Of a stretch of 64,000 bases of DNA, positions 49,200 through 59,300 are shown piece after piece; position 1 is the stretch's first letter; every line of letters starts with the position of its first letter. Origin of the DNA: Thalassobaculum_A sp040219615 (lineage in GTDB: Bacteria; Pseudomonadota; Alphaproteobacteria; Thalassobaculales; Thalassobaculaceae). Position numbers and translations under genes: made by a program. The notes under the pieces were generated by a model, which saw only the letters and a list, made by a program, of their open reading frames with translations, ran no database searches and was not told where the DNA came from. The DNA is taken from assembly GCF_040219615.1 (NCBI RefSeq), contig NZ_JAVJSE010000002.1, forward strand, positions 1-64,000, read 5' to 3'.

Positions 49200-50456
49200 T
49201 CACAACCTGAACAACTTGCGCAGCGCGCTGCCGGCCGCAGGCTTCGCGGGCTCGGCCGGCTCGTCGCCGGTCTGGCGGGCGGCCCGGCGGACCCGGGCGG
49301 CGGTGCGGTCGCGCTCCTTCTCGTGCATCGTCCGGACATGCTCGGTGACGCCGAAGCCCTGCATCAGCCGCACGCCGACGCCCTGCGCGAACTGGATGGC
49401 CGTCTCGTCCCCGGCACGCTCCAGCACCACGCGCTGCGGTCCGATCCGCTCGACCAGCGCCTTGACGGCCGCGGTCTCGGCGGCGGTCAGGTCGAGATCG
49501 GTCGGGTCCCAGCGCACCTTCAGGAAGTCGATCTCCCGCAGGATCCGCGCGTCCTCGCCGTCGACCATCGCAGCCAGGCCGTCCCAGCCGCCGGCGTGGA
49601 AGGCGCTGTGGATGCCCAGGCGCTCGAGTTCCTCCACCGCGGCGTCGAAGGTCGCGGTATTCGCGCTGCGGTCGTTCTGGGAAAGTTCGACGATCAATGT
49701 CTCGTGCTCCCGGGCCGCCAGACGGCCGATGAGGTCGGTGAAGCCGGGACCCAGGACGGTGGCGACCCGCAGGTTGACGGCGTAGGGCTCGGCATGCCGG
49801 CTGCGGTCGTGCACCAGGTGGAACAGCATGCGGCGGTCGAGCAGTTGCGTGACCTTGTCGAACAGCCAGGGGTTCTCGGCCACCGCCACGCCCAGGGTCT
49901 CCGACAGCCGCTGCATCGACACGGTCAGTTCGCGTGCCAGCGTGACCGGGCTGCGGGGCTTGACGAAATCGTACAGGGCCTGGTGGTGAACCAGCGACGA
50001 GATATCCATCCGTCGCACCATCTGCTCGATCCTGAGCAACTGAGCCAGATCGTTGCGCCGGTCCCGGCGCAGTCCCGCCGCCACCGCCGGATCGGCGCCC
50101 CCGACGATCGCCCGGACCCGCTCCGCCAGGGCCCGACCGTCGCGCGGCAGCACGTAGCGATCCGACCGGATCGCGCCCAATCCCTGGTCGCGCACGATCT
50201 CGTCGAGCTCGGCGACCGCCTCGGCCAGTCGTCCGGCGACCGCGTTCGAGCTCAGGCACGCGATCTCGTGCCGCCCCAGCCGGGCGATCTGCTCGGTGAC
50301 TTCGCCGGCGGCATGGCGGAAGTGGTCGCGCAGCGCCCGGTCGATCGTCGGGTCGTCGATGTTCTGCACGCCGCCGAAATCGACAATCAGGGCGGTGGCC
50401 CCGTCGGCCTTGCCGCGCTCGTTGGTCGCCCTGAGGAAATCCGCTGCACTGATCAT
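49200..50456 (-). CDS. Degenerate EAL-like domain protein, hypothetical
   Basis: This 418-residue soluble protein has an N-terminal region (about 1-215) without a domain I recognise, and a C-terminal TIM-barrel-like part that follows an EAL phosphodiesterase in outline: VNLRVATVLGPGFTDLIGRL, a LIVELSQND segment where active enzymes have the E-A-L motif, FHAGGWDGLAAM in place of DDFGxGxSSL, and GVGVRLMQGFGV in place of the QGxxFxxP end. Key catalytic acids are missing, so c-di-GMP hydrolysis is unlikely. It lies 12 bases after motB and two bases before chaA. Confidence 0.75.
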   Translation of the reverse strand: MISAADFLRATNERGKADGATALIVDFGGVQNIDDPTIDRALRDHFRHAAGEVTEQIARLGRHEIACLSSNAVAGRLAEAVAELDEIVRDQGLGAIRSDRYVLPRDGRALAERVRAIVGGADPAVAAGLRRDRRNDLAQLLRIEQMVRRMDISSLVHHQALYDFVKPRSPVTLARELTVSMQRLSETLGVAVAENPWLFDKVTQLLDRRMLFHLVHDRSRHAEPYAVNLRVATVLGPGFTDLIGRLAAREHETLIVELSQNDRSANTATFDAAVEELERLGIHSAFHAGGWDGLAAMVDGEDARILREIDFLKVRWDPTDLDLTAAETAAVKALVERIGPQRVVLERAGDETAIQFAQGVGVRLMQGFGVTEHVRTMHEKERDRTAARVRRAARQTGDEPAEPAKPAAGSALRKLFRL

Positions 50457-50468
50457 TGCGGTCGCATC

Positions 50469-51356
50469 CTACCGGTTCGCCTCCGGTCCCGGAATGCCGC
50501 TGGCCCCGGGCGGGTCGAACGGCGCCCGCAGCACCAGCTCGACCCGGCGGTTGGCGCGCCGCCCGGCCTCGTCGTCGTTGCCCGCCAGCGGCCGGGTATC
50601 GGCGAATCCGGCGACGAAAAGCCGGTCCGGCGGCATCCCCGCCCCTACCAGCGCCCGAACCACCGCCGCCGCCCTTGCGGCCGACAATTCCCAGTTGGAC
50701 GGGAACAGCCAGCTACCGATCGGCACCGAATCGGTGTGGCCCTGGACCTCGATCCGCGCCGGCGACGCCTCCAGAAGCGGCGCCAGTTCGCGCAGCAGGT
50801 CCAGTCCCTCCGGCGCGATCTCGACCCGGCCGGACGGGAACATCAGGCTGTCGGTCAGCCGGACCGTCACCACCGTCTCGGCGGTCTCGACGGTCAGGCC
50901 GCCCGGCACCGTCGCCATGCCCACGAATCGCTGCAGGTCGCGCGACATCCGGGCCGACCAGCTCTGCGGCGGCTGCCGCAGGAACAGCGCGTCGGGCACG
51001 TGGGCGGCGGGCGCCCCGGCGGCCGGCGCCGGCCGGTCGGGCAGCGCCGGCGGCGGCGCGCCGGCCTCGCCGGGCACCGGGTCCGGCGGCACCACCGACG
51101 GCGCCGACTTGTCGCCGGTGAAAGTGGCGACGCTGATCAGCATGATGAAGCAGGTCAGCAGCAGCGTGACCATGTCGGTGTAGGTGGTCAGCCAGGCATG
51201 CTCGTCCTCGGCCTCGGCGTCGCTACTCCCCTGGGTCGCCGACGCGCCGCTGCGGATCCGCTCGAAGCTGTCGGCCCTTCCACCCAGGCCGACTGTCGAG
51301 TCAGCTGCCTCCTCGACTTCCGGCTCGTCCGGTTCGGCTTTCGGCCGGCGAGCCAC
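50469..51356 (-). CDS. MotB-like flagellar motor/OmpA-domain protein
   Basis: This 295-residue protein has an acidic N-terminal segment, one membrane helix (about 58-78) with the proton-binding aspartate in TYTDMVTLLLTCFIMLIS, a Pro/Ala-rich linker (about 85-125) and an OmpA peptidoglycan-binding domain (IEVQGHTDSVPIGS, NWELSAARAAAVVRAL). It should form a proton-driven stator with the MotA-like protein. It starts two bases before the MotA stop region (gap of two). It may instead serve a non-flagellar motor-like complex, since no flagellar genes are near. Confidence 0.92.
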   Translation of the reverse strand: MARRPKAEPDEPEVEEAADSTVGLGGRADSFERIRSGASATQGSSDAEAEDEHAWLTTYTDMVTLLLTCFIMLISVATFTGDKSAPSVVPPDPVPGEAGAPPPALPDRPAPAAGAPAAHVPDALFLRQPPQSWSARMSRDLQRFVGMATVPGGLTVETAETVVTVRLTDSLMFPSGRVEIAPEGLDLLRELAPLLEASPARIEVQGHTDSVPIGSWLFPSNWELSAARAAAVVRALVGAGMPPDRLFVAGFADTRPLAGNDDEAGRRANRRVELVLRAPFDPPGASGIPGPEANR

Positions 51357-51358
51357 GG

Positions 51359-52153
51359 TCAGCGCCCCATCTCGTCGACCCGGTCCGCGACCAGCGTGTC
51401 GATGGTGTCGCGGATCGTCGACGGCGAACGGCCGAGGCGGAGCAGGATGATGCCGTCCAGCAGCACGTTCATCAGCGCCACCCGGTGGATGGTGCGCTGC
51501 TCCAGCCGGATCGCGATCGGCCGGAACACCAGGTTCGCCAGGCCGACGCCGTAGACCGTGGTGATCAGCGCGATCGACAGGCCGCGGCCGATGACGTCCA
51601 GGTCGCCGGACCCGAGCACCGACAGCATGTTGACCAGCCCGACCAGGGTGCCGAGCATGCCGAGCGCCGGCGCGAAATTCGCCAGGGTGCGCAGCAGCTT
51701 GGCCTGGGCGTTCTCGCGCTCGACCTGCTTCTGGATCCGCCAGTTCAGCACGTGCATCAGTTCCTCGACCGGCACGCCGTCGAGCGCGAGCTGCAGGCCG
51801 AGCTTCAGGAACGGCCGCTCGACCTTGGCGACCTCGGCCTCGGCCAGCCGGACGTTGGAGCGCCCGACCAGAGTGGCGACCTTGACGATGACCTCGATCT
51901 CATGGCGGATCGTCGGCTCGCGCTCGAACAGCGCACCGAGCGAGGACAGCAGGCTCAGCAGGTGGCGGCCGCGGAATGCGATCAGGGTCGCGGCCATGGT
52001 GCCGCCCAGCACGATCAGCAGTCCGATCGGGTTCCAGTACTGGCCGGCGGTGTCGCCGGCGGCCCGGACGATCAGCCATATCAGGCCGCCGACGCCCGCG
52101 ATCCCGAGTACAGTTGTATTCAACGGCGAGCGCAGTGCGGCCAGACGATGCAT
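51359..52153 (-). CDS. MotA-like stator/proton channel protein
   Basis: This 264-residue inner-membrane protein has the four MotA helices, with LIVLGGTMAATLIAF, FAPALGMLGTLVGLVNML (conserved Pro-Gly motif) and GLSIALITTVYGVGLANLVF. It lacks the longer extras of E. coli MotA and resembles PomA-type proteins. It heads the operon with MotB, the EAL-like protein and the Ca2+/H+ antiporter. Role: ion-driven torque generation, probably flagellar. Confidence 0.93.
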   Translation of the reverse strand: MHRLAALRSPLNTTVLGIAGVGGLIWLIVRAAGDTAGQYWNPIGLLIVLGGTMAATLIAFRGRHLLSLLSSLGALFEREPTIRHEIEVIVKVATLVGRSNVRLAEAEVAKVERPFLKLGLQLALDGVPVEELMHVLNWRIQKQVERENAQAKLLRTLANFAPALGMLGTLVGLVNMLSVLGSGDLDVIGRGLSIALITTVYGVGLANLVFRPIAIRLEQRTIHRVALMNVLLDGIILLRLGRSPSTIRDTIDTLVADRVDEMGR

Positions 52154-52232
52154 GAGGCGACCCGAGGCTTGTGCGCGGCGAAGGTCGTTCGAATCCGCTT
52201 CGAATGCGTTGATCTAACGCAACGCGGGACGG

Positions 52233-54674
52233 TCACGCCTTCAGGCGGGCATTGCCGGGGTCGTAGAGCGGCTCGAGGTGCAGGTCGGCCGGATGCTCGT
52301 CGCCCGCCACCACCAGCGAATACCGGCCGTCCCGCAGCCAGGCCGGGTCGACCCCGTCCGGATTGCGGACATAGCCGTAGCCGATGTTGCGCCCGACCGT
52401 GTAGCCCCAGCCGCCGCTGGTGAGATAGCCGACCGGAACGCCATCGCGCAGGATGGTCTCGCGCCCGACCAGCACCGCCGCCGGGTCGGCGACCGACAGC
52501 CCGGCCAGCAGCTTCTTCAGCGGCGCGGCGGCGACCGCGGCGGCCGCCTCGCGTCCCAGGAAGCCGATGCCGGACTTCAGCTTCACCGCCCAGCCGAGCC
52601 CGGCCTCGAACGGGCTGTCGGTCGGGGTGATGTCGGCGCCCCAGGCGCGGTAGCCCTTCTCCAGGCGCAGCGACTCGATGGCGCGGTAGCCGGCCGGGCG
52701 GATGCCGAACCGCTCCCCGGCGTCCATCAGCGCGTCGAACACCGGCCCCGCGGCGTCGACCGGCATGTGCAGTTCCCAGCCGAGCTCGCCGACATAGCTG
52801 ACCCGGAGCGCCCGGACCGCCTGCCCGGCGATCGCGACCTCGCGCACCGACCCGAAGGGTGCGGCGGCGTTCGACAGGTCTGCCGGCGAGACGGCGGCCA
52901 TAAGGTCGCGCGCGAGCGGTCCCATCAGGGTCAGGGTCGCCCAGCCCTCTGTGACGTCCTCGAACGCCGCGTCGGCGCCTTCAAGCTGCTCGCGGATCCA
53001 GGCGCCGTCATGGGTTCGGAAGCCGGTGCCGGTGACGATGTAGAAGCGGTCCTCGGCCAGCCGGGCCACCGTCAGGTCGCACTCGATGCCGCCGCGCGGA
53101 TTCAGCAACTGGGTATACGCGAGGCGCCCGGGCTCGCGCGGCAGCCGGTTGGCGCAGATCCACTCCAGTCGCTCGGCGGCGCCCGGTCCGCGCATCTCGA
53201 ACTTGGCGAAGGACGACTGGTCGAACAGCGCCACCGCCTCGCGGCAGGCGCGGTGCTCGTCGCCGACCGCGTCGAACCAGTTGGCACGGCCCTGGCTCGA
53301 CACGTCGCCCGGCTCGGCGCCCTCCGGCGCGAACCAGTTGGGCCGCTCCCAGCCGAGCTTGGAGCCGAACACCGCCCGGCGCTCCTTCAGGCGGCCGTAC
53401 AGCGGCGAGACCAGCCGCGGCCGGGCGCTGGCGTATTCCTCGTGCGGCCAGGCGATCGTGTAGTGCCTGCCATAGGCCTCGACCGTGCGCGCGCGCACCC
53501 AGGAATCGTCGCGGTGCAGGCCGGAGAACCGGCGGATGTCGACCACCCACAGGTCCATCGGCGGCGCGCCGTCTATCACCCAGCTGGCCAGCGCCCAGCC
53601 GGCACCGCCGGCCGAGGCGATCCCGAAGGCGTTGAAGCCGCAGCCGACGAAGAAGCCCTTCAGCTCCGGCGCCTCGCCCAGGATGAAGTTGCCGTCGGGC
53701 GTGAAGCTCTCGGGCCCGTTGATCATCTGCTTGACGCCGGCGTGCTGCAGCGCCGGCACCCGCTCGATCGCCTGGCACATGTGCGGCTCGAAATGGTCCC
53801 AGTCCTCGGCCAGCAGCTGGAACTCGAAGCCGTCGGGGATGCCGTTTTCGGCCCAGGTGATCGGGTTCGGCTCGTAGCCGCCCATCGACAGCCCGCCGAC
53901 CTCCTCCTTGAAGTAGATCAGCCGGTCGGGGTCGCGCAGGGTCGGCAGGGTCGGGGTCACGCCGGCGATCGGTTCGGTCAGCACGTACTGGTGCTGCACC
54001 GGCTGCAGCGGCACCGACACCCCGGCCAGCCGCCCGACCGCCTTGGCCCACATGCCGCCGCAGTTCACCACCTTCTCGCAGGCGATCCGGCCATGGTCGG
54101 TCAGCACCGCCGTGATCCGGCCGCCGGCGGTCTCGAAGCCGGTCACCGCCACGCCCTCGACGATGCGGGCGCCGTGCATGCGCGCCCCCTTGGCCAGGCT
54201 CTGGGCGATGTCGGACGGGCTGGCCTGACCGTCGGTCGGCAGGAAGGCCGCCCCGACCAGGTCGGAGGCGTCCATCGGCGGCCAGAGATCGCGCGCCTCG
54301 GCCGGGGTCAGCAGCTGCATCTCCAGCCCGAAGCTGCGGGCCGTGGTGGCCTGGCGGAGGATCTCGGTCCAGCGGTCGCGGTTGCAGGCCAGCCGCAGGC
54401 CGCCGTTCTGCTTCCAGCCGGTGGCGAGACCGGTCTCGGCCTCCAGGGTCGAGTACAGTTCCACCGAATACTTCAGCAGCCGGGTGATCGAGGCCGAGGT
54501 CCGCAGTTGCCCGACCAGGCCGGCAGCGTGCCAGGTCGAGCCGTTGGTCAGCCGGCCGCGCTCCAGCAGCAGCACGTCGGCCTTGTGGTCGCGCGCCAGG
54601 TGATAGGCGGTCGAGCAGCCGATGATGCCGCCGCCGATGACGACGACCTGGGCCTGGTCGGGAACCGTGGTCAC
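52233..54674 (-). CDS. FAD-dependent oxidoreductase-GcvT fusion (dimethylglycine/sarcosine dehydrogenase-like)
   Basis: This 813-residue protein has an N-terminal FAD dinucleotide fold VVVIGGGIIGCSTAYHL (about 9-25) in a DAO-type oxidoreductase (1-400) with NGSTWHAAGLVGQLR, where the His likely holds FAD covalently. A FAO/GcvT tetrahydrofolate-binding half (about 430-805) follows, with ALRVSYVGELGWELHMP and the GcvT-C tail. Such enzymes demethylate dimethylglycine or sarcosine, passing the methyl as methylene-THF. GTG 54674 overlaps the kinase stop as GTGA. No electron-transfer flavoprotein genes are nearby. Confidence 0.93.
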   Translation of the reverse strand: MTTVPDQAQVVVIGGGIIGCSTAYHLARDHKADVLLLERGRLTNGSTWHAAGLVGQLRTSASITRLLKYSVELYSTLEAETGLATGWKQNGGLRLACNRDRWTEILRQATTARSFGLEMQLLTPAEARDLWPPMDASDLVGAAFLPTDGQASPSDIAQSLAKGARMHGARIVEGVAVTGFETAGGRITAVLTDHGRIACEKVVNCGGMWAKAVGRLAGVSVPLQPVQHQYVLTEPIAGVTPTLPTLRDPDRLIYFKEEVGGLSMGGYEPNPITWAENGIPDGFEFQLLAEDWDHFEPHMCQAIERVPALQHAGVKQMINGPESFTPDGNFILGEAPELKGFFVGCGFNAFGIASAGGAGWALASWVIDGAPPMDLWVVDIRRFSGLHRDDSWVRARTVEAYGRHYTIAWPHEEYASARPRLVSPLYGRLKERRAVFGSKLGWERPNWFAPEGAEPGDVSSQGRANWFDAVGDEHRACREAVALFDQSSFAKFEMRGPGAAERLEWICANRLPREPGRLAYTQLLNPRGGIECDLTVARLAEDRFYIVTGTGFRTHDGAWIREQLEGADAAFEDVTEGWATLTLMGPLARDLMAAVSPADLSNAAAPFGSVREVAIAGQAVRALRVSYVGELGWELHMPVDAAGPVFDALMDAGERFGIRPAGYRAIESLRLEKGYRAWGADITPTDSPFEAGLGWAVKLKSGIGFLGREAAAAVAAAPLKKLLAGLSVADPAAVLVGRETILRDGVPVGYLTSGGWGYTVGRNIGYGYVRNPDGVDPAWLRDGRYSLVVAGDEHPADLHLEPLYDPGNARLKA

Positions 54675-55567
54675 CGCTCGCTCTCCTCGAATGCCGCCAG
54701 CGCCGTCTCGAAGCGGGCCAGGTTCTCCGCCGTGTAGGCGGCATAGTCGACGCCGGGCGCGCCCATGTGCAGCTCCGACACCAGGCTCCACAAGGTCTCG
54801 CGCAGCAGCGAGGCGACCTTCATCGCCCGGTAGGCGCGCCACAGCGCCGGGTCGGGATCCTGCCCGAAATACGCCGCCAGCAGCGCCCGCTCGTCGGCCT
54901 CCGGCATCCCGGCGTTGCCGGCCAGGTTGGCGAGGTCGAACAGCGGCGTGCCGAAGCCGCCGTATTCCCAGTCGACCAGCCATATCCGGGTGCCGTCGTC
55001 CAGCAGGTTGGCGGCCAGCAGGTCGTGGTGGCCGAACACCACCGGCATCGCCACCTGGGCCGCCTCCAGCCCTTCCGCGACCGCCAGCAGCCGCGGCAGG
55101 TCGCCGGCCATCCGGCTGCCGCCGGCGCGCAGGGTCGCGGCATAGTCGCGGATCACGTGGAACACCCAGAAGAACGGCGCCGGCCCGGCCAGATGCCGGC
55201 CGACCTGGTCGTGGCAGCGGCGCAGCAGCGGCAGGATGCGCCGCCACTGCGCGCGGACGTCGGCCTCGCCGTAGGTCCGGGCTTCCAGCAGTTCGAACAC
55301 CATGACGCCGTCGTCGGCGTGGATCAGCGCCGGCGAGACCCCGGCCGCGTGCGCGGCCCGGCTGACCCTGGCCTCCTGATCGCGGAACACGTGGTGGAAC
55401 GGCAGGTCGTCGCCCAGCCGGACCATGCACCGGCGGTCGCCGTCGGCGACCTTGAAGTTGGCGTTCGACAGGCCGCCGGGGAGCGGTTCGACGGCGACCG
55501 GGCCCGACCACAGCGGCAGCCCCTGGATGATGCCGGCCGGATCGCCCGAATCCCCTTCGGCCTTCAC
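54671..55567 (-). CDS. Aminoglycoside phosphotransferase/choline kinase-like protein
   Basis: This 298-residue protein has the APH-fold catalytic motifs: VFGHHDLLAANLL (HxDxxxxN) and WLVDWEYGG (metal-binding Asp), and an N-terminal GGLSNANFKV nucleotide loop. It probably phosphorylates choline, an amino-alcohol or a related small molecule; resistance is less likely given the context. GTG 55567 overlaps the DUF2066 stop as GTGA, and its stop overlaps the next gene. This coupling links it to methyl-amine metabolism of the FAD-GcvT enzyme. Confidence 0.9.
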   Translation of the reverse strand: MKAEGDSGDPAGIIQGLPLWSGPVAVEPLPGGLSNANFKVADGDRRCMVRLGDDLPFHHVFRDQEARVSRAAHAAGVSPALIHADDGVMVFELLEARTYGEADVRAQWRRILPLLRRCHDQVGRHLAGPAPFFWVFHVIRDYAATLRAGGSRMAGDLPRLLAVAEGLEAAQVAMPVVFGHHDLLAANLLDDGTRIWLVDWEYGGFGTPLFDLANLAGNAGMPEADERALLAAYFGQDPDPALWRAYRAMKVASLLRETLWSLVSELHMGAPGVDYAAYTAENLARFETALAAFEESER

Positions 55568-56367
55568 TGAACCCCCGCCAGCACCCGGGCCGACTCGCCG
55601 AGCCCGAGGGCGATCGCCCGGTCGAAGGTGGTGTCCGGCACGTGCCAGCGCTCGGGCATGCCGTCGGCCAGCAGCGTCCAGTCGGTGCTCCAGTAGCCTT
55701 GCGCCGTCATCGCCATGGTTCCGGCCAGAACGGCGTCCGCCGCATAGGACGACGCGAGGGCGCCGAGCGCCCCGCCGTGGGCCTCGGCGACCTCGGCATG
55801 GCTGAGCGCCATCGCCTCGACATTGTCCATCTTCGGCACGACCAGGGCGAGGCCCCGGCGATAGGCATCGTATTCGAGCGTCTCGCGCTGGCCGTCGCCG
55901 CGGGCCGACTCGCTGCCCAGCAGATACTGGCCGGTCCCGTCCACCACCGACAGCACCACCAGCAGCCGGGGGCGGTCGGCATCCCAGGGGGCCTGGCCGA
56001 GCCGGTCGAGCAGGGCGTGCACGCCCTCCGGCCGGAACTCGACCCGGAGGTGGAAGCTGCGGTCGCGGGTGCCCTGCTCGTCGGCGATCGGGATGCCGGC
56101 CTTGCGATCCTCGTACTCGAGGCCGACGACATGCGCCTCGGCCTCGGCCAGCAGGTTCGGCAGTTGCGGATGCGCGGCGATCCGGTCGTCCCCGCAGGTC
56201 TTGATCAGCACCTGGGTCAATGCGATCCGGATGCCGCGGGCCCGTTCCTCCGGATTGTCCCGGCCGGTGACGATGGCTTCGCCCCGCATGAGGTCGGAGA
56301 CCATCTCCGCCCGGGCGGGCGCGACGGCCGCCAGCGCCAGGAACCAGGCCAAGGCCAACCGAGTCAT
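55564..56367 (-). CDS. DUF2066 family secreted protein
   Basis: This 267-residue protein has a signal peptide (MTRLALAWFLALAAVAPARA, cleavage near residue 20) and the DUF2066 pattern: RARGIRIALTQVLIKTCGDD, FRPEGVHALLDRLGQAPW and RLLVVLSVVDGTG. Function unknown; members are periplasmic and widespread in Proteobacteria. ATG 56367 is chosen because it begins the signal peptide. It is the first gene of a translationally coupled trio with the kinase and the FAD-GcvT enzyme. Confidence 0.88.
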   Translation of the reverse strand: MTRLALAWFLALAAVAPARAEMVSDLMRGEAIVTGRDNPEERARGIRIALTQVLIKTCGDDRIAAHPQLPNLLAEAEAHVVGLEYEDRKAGIPIADEQGTRDRSFHLRVEFRPEGVHALLDRLGQAPWDADRPRLLVVLSVVDGTGQYLLGSESARGDGQRETLEYDAYRRGLALVVPKMDNVEAMALSHAEVAEAHGGALGALASSYAADAVLAGTMAMTAQGYWSTDWTLLADGMPERWHVPDTTFDRAIALGLGESARVLAGVQ

Positions 56368-56445
56368 GGGTACACCCCCGTCGATCGAACACCCCAAGGA
56401 TGCCCGTGTTATGGTGGCGGAAACAAGCATCCACCGGCGACCGGC

Positions 56446-56877
56446 TCAAACCAGGGCCCGTTTGCGCGAGGACAGCAGGATGCTCGTCTCGGTCGAAGCG
56501 ATGCCGTCGATCAACCGGACCGCCGCCAGCGTGCGGTCGAAGGCCTCCAGCGTGTCGGTGGCCAACTCGGCGACGATGTCCCAGCGGCCGTTGGTCGAGT
56601 GCAGCGCCCGGACCTCGGGAAAGCCATGCAACCGGCGGAACACCGCATCGGTTCCCTTGCCCTCGACCTCGATCATCATGATCGCGCGGACCTGCTCGAA
56701 ATCGCCCTCGGCGCCGAGCCGCAGGGTGAAGCCCTGGATGATCCCGTCCGCCACCAGACGATCCATGCGATTGCGGACGGTCGCCCGGCTGACCCCCAAG
56801 CGACCGGCCAGGCTGGCCACCGGCATGCGCGCGTCGGTCCGCAGTTCGGCGATCAGCCGTCGGTCGGTGTCGTCCAT
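56446..56877 (-). CDS. Lrp/AsnC family transcriptional regulator
   Basis: This 143-residue regulator has an N-terminal helix-turn-helix (DDTDRRLIAELRTDARMPVA, then SLAGRLGVSRATVRNRMDRL) and a C-terminal RAM ligand domain (ALHSTNGRWDIVAELATDTL). Such proteins sense amino acids, often Arg or Orn. It is divergent from arginase and ornithine aminotransferase, so it probably controls their use. It starts ATG 56877. Confidence 0.93.
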   Translation of the reverse strand: MDDTDRRLIAELRTDARMPVASLAGRLGVSRATVRNRMDRLVADGIIQGFTLRLGAEGDFEQVRAIMMIEVEGKGTDAVFRRLHGFPEVRALHSTNGRWDIVAELATDTLEAFDRTLAAVRLIDGIASTETSILLSSRKRALV

Positions 56878-56898
56878 CGCTCACCTGTCATATTGCGA

Positions 56899-56912
56899 CG
56901 ATAGGGTTATCG
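56899..56912. promoter_or_regulatory. Putative Lrp-type operator in the lrp-arginase gap
   Basis: CGATA-GGGT-TATCG is a 5-4-5 perfect inverted repeat, 22 bases upstream of the lrp start. The 150-base divergent region (56878-57027) is less GC-rich than its flanks. The repeat is a reasonable candidate for the regulator's own site. Confidence 0.4.
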
Positions 56913-57027
56913 AAATGCTCAACTTAGCTGCGCAGTTTGACGCTTTTCTGGCTTTTTGTCGCCACCGGCCGGCGCCACCCTTGCACCGGTCGCCGTCGAC
57001 CGGCTCGACCCCCGATGGAGGACCGAC

Positions 57028-57993
57028 GTGACCGACCCCGACAGCGTTCCCGCCGTGACCCGTGACCGCCGCCTCGCCCTGCTTGGGGCCCCCGTGGAGA
57101 GCGGCGCAAGCCGTCGCGGCTGCGCCATGGGACCGGCCGCCCTGCGCACCGCAGAGATCGTCGAGCGGCTGCAACGCCTCGGATACGCGGTCGACGACCA
57201 CGGCGACGTCAACCCGATCCCGGTCGCCGGCCTGGAACTGCCCGGCAAGGCCCGCGGTGCCCCGGAGATCGCCGGCTGGGCGCGCAGCCTGGCGACCCGC
57301 ACCTACGCCCTGATGCAGGACGGGGCGACGCCGATCCTGCTGGGCGGCGACCACAGCCTGGCCATGGGCAGCGTCGCGGGCGTCGCCCGGCATTGCGCCG
57401 AAGCCGGCCGCGAGCTGTTCGTGCTGTGGCTGGACGCCCACGCCGACTTCAACACGCCGGCGACCTCGCCGTCGGGCAACATGCACGGCATGCCGGTCGC
57501 CTGTTTCTGCGGCGAGGACGGCTTCGACGGACTGTTCGGCGACGACTTCCAGGTCCGGGTCAGCCCGTCCAACGTCGCCATGGTCGGGGTCCGCTCGATC
57601 GACGAGGACGAGCGCACCCTGCTGCGCAGGCGTGGCGTCGAGGTGGTCGACATGCGGGCCATCGACGAATGGGGCGTGGCCGCCCCGATGCGCGAGTTCC
57701 TGCGCCGGGTGAAGTCCCGCAACGGCCTGATCCACGTCAGCCTGGACGTCGATTTCCTGGACCCCGGGGTCGCCCCGGGCGCCGGCACCGCGGTGCCCGG
57801 CGGCGCCACCTATCGCGAGGCCCACCTCATCATGGAGCTGCTGTACGACAGCGGCCGGGTCGCCTCCGCCGACATCGTCGAACTGAACCCGTTCCTGGAC
57901 GACCGCGGCCGCAGCGCCGTGGTGCTCGCCGAGATGACCGCCAGCCTGTTCGGCCAGACCATCCTGGCCCGCCCCGCCCGTCCCGTTTCCTAA
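57028..57993 (+). CDS. rocF: Arginase
   Basis: This 321-residue enzyme hydrolyses L-arginine to ornithine and urea with two Mn2+. All metal motifs are present: GGDHSLAMG, DAHADFNTP and SLDVDFLDP, with the substrate loop SPSGNMHGMPVA. The start is GTG 57028 with GGAGG six to seven bases before; an upstream ATG would add 24 unconserved residues. Followed 16 bases later by ornithine aminotransferase, it feeds the route arginine to ornithine to glutamate semialdehyde. Confidence 0.97.
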   Translation: MTDPDSVPAVTRDRRLALLGAPVESGASRRGCAMGPAALRTAEIVERLQRLGYAVDDHGDVNPIPVAGLELPGKARGAPEIAGWARSLATRTYALMQDGATPILLGGDHSLAMGSVAGVARHCAEAGRELFVLWLDAHADFNTPATSPSGNMHGMPVACFCGEDGFDGLFGDDFQVRVSPSNVAMVGVRSIDEDERTLLRRRGVEVVDMRAIDEWGVAAPMREFLRRVKSRNGLIHVSLDVDFLDPGVAPGAGTAVPGGATYREAHLIMELLYDSGRVASADIVELNPFLDDRGRSAVVLAEMTASLFGQTILARPARPVS

Positions 57994-58009
57994 GCCGAGG
58001 AGCCGTGTC

Positions 58010-59236
<1,227 letters not shown>

Positions 59237-59300
59237 CCGTCAGGACTTGCCGCCGGTCAGGTCTTTCCGTCGGTCAGGGCTTTCCGTCGGTCAGGCCCGT
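59237..59300. repeat. Short tandem repeat at the rocD-RNase T2 junction
   Basis: The unit CTTTCCGTCGGTCAGG occurs twice in tandem (59262-59294), with a decayed third copy before it (CTTGCCGCCGGTCAGG). The right-hand copy forms the 3' end of the RNase T2 gene and encodes its LTDGKP tail. It is probably a slipped duplication. Confidence 0.7.

Noticed and set aside
52278..54737. Plus-strand 819-codon frame opposite the FAD-GcvT enzyme
   Set aside because: No domain or ribosome site, and repetitive Arg/Gln/Asp content; the minus-strand gene is complete and recognisable.
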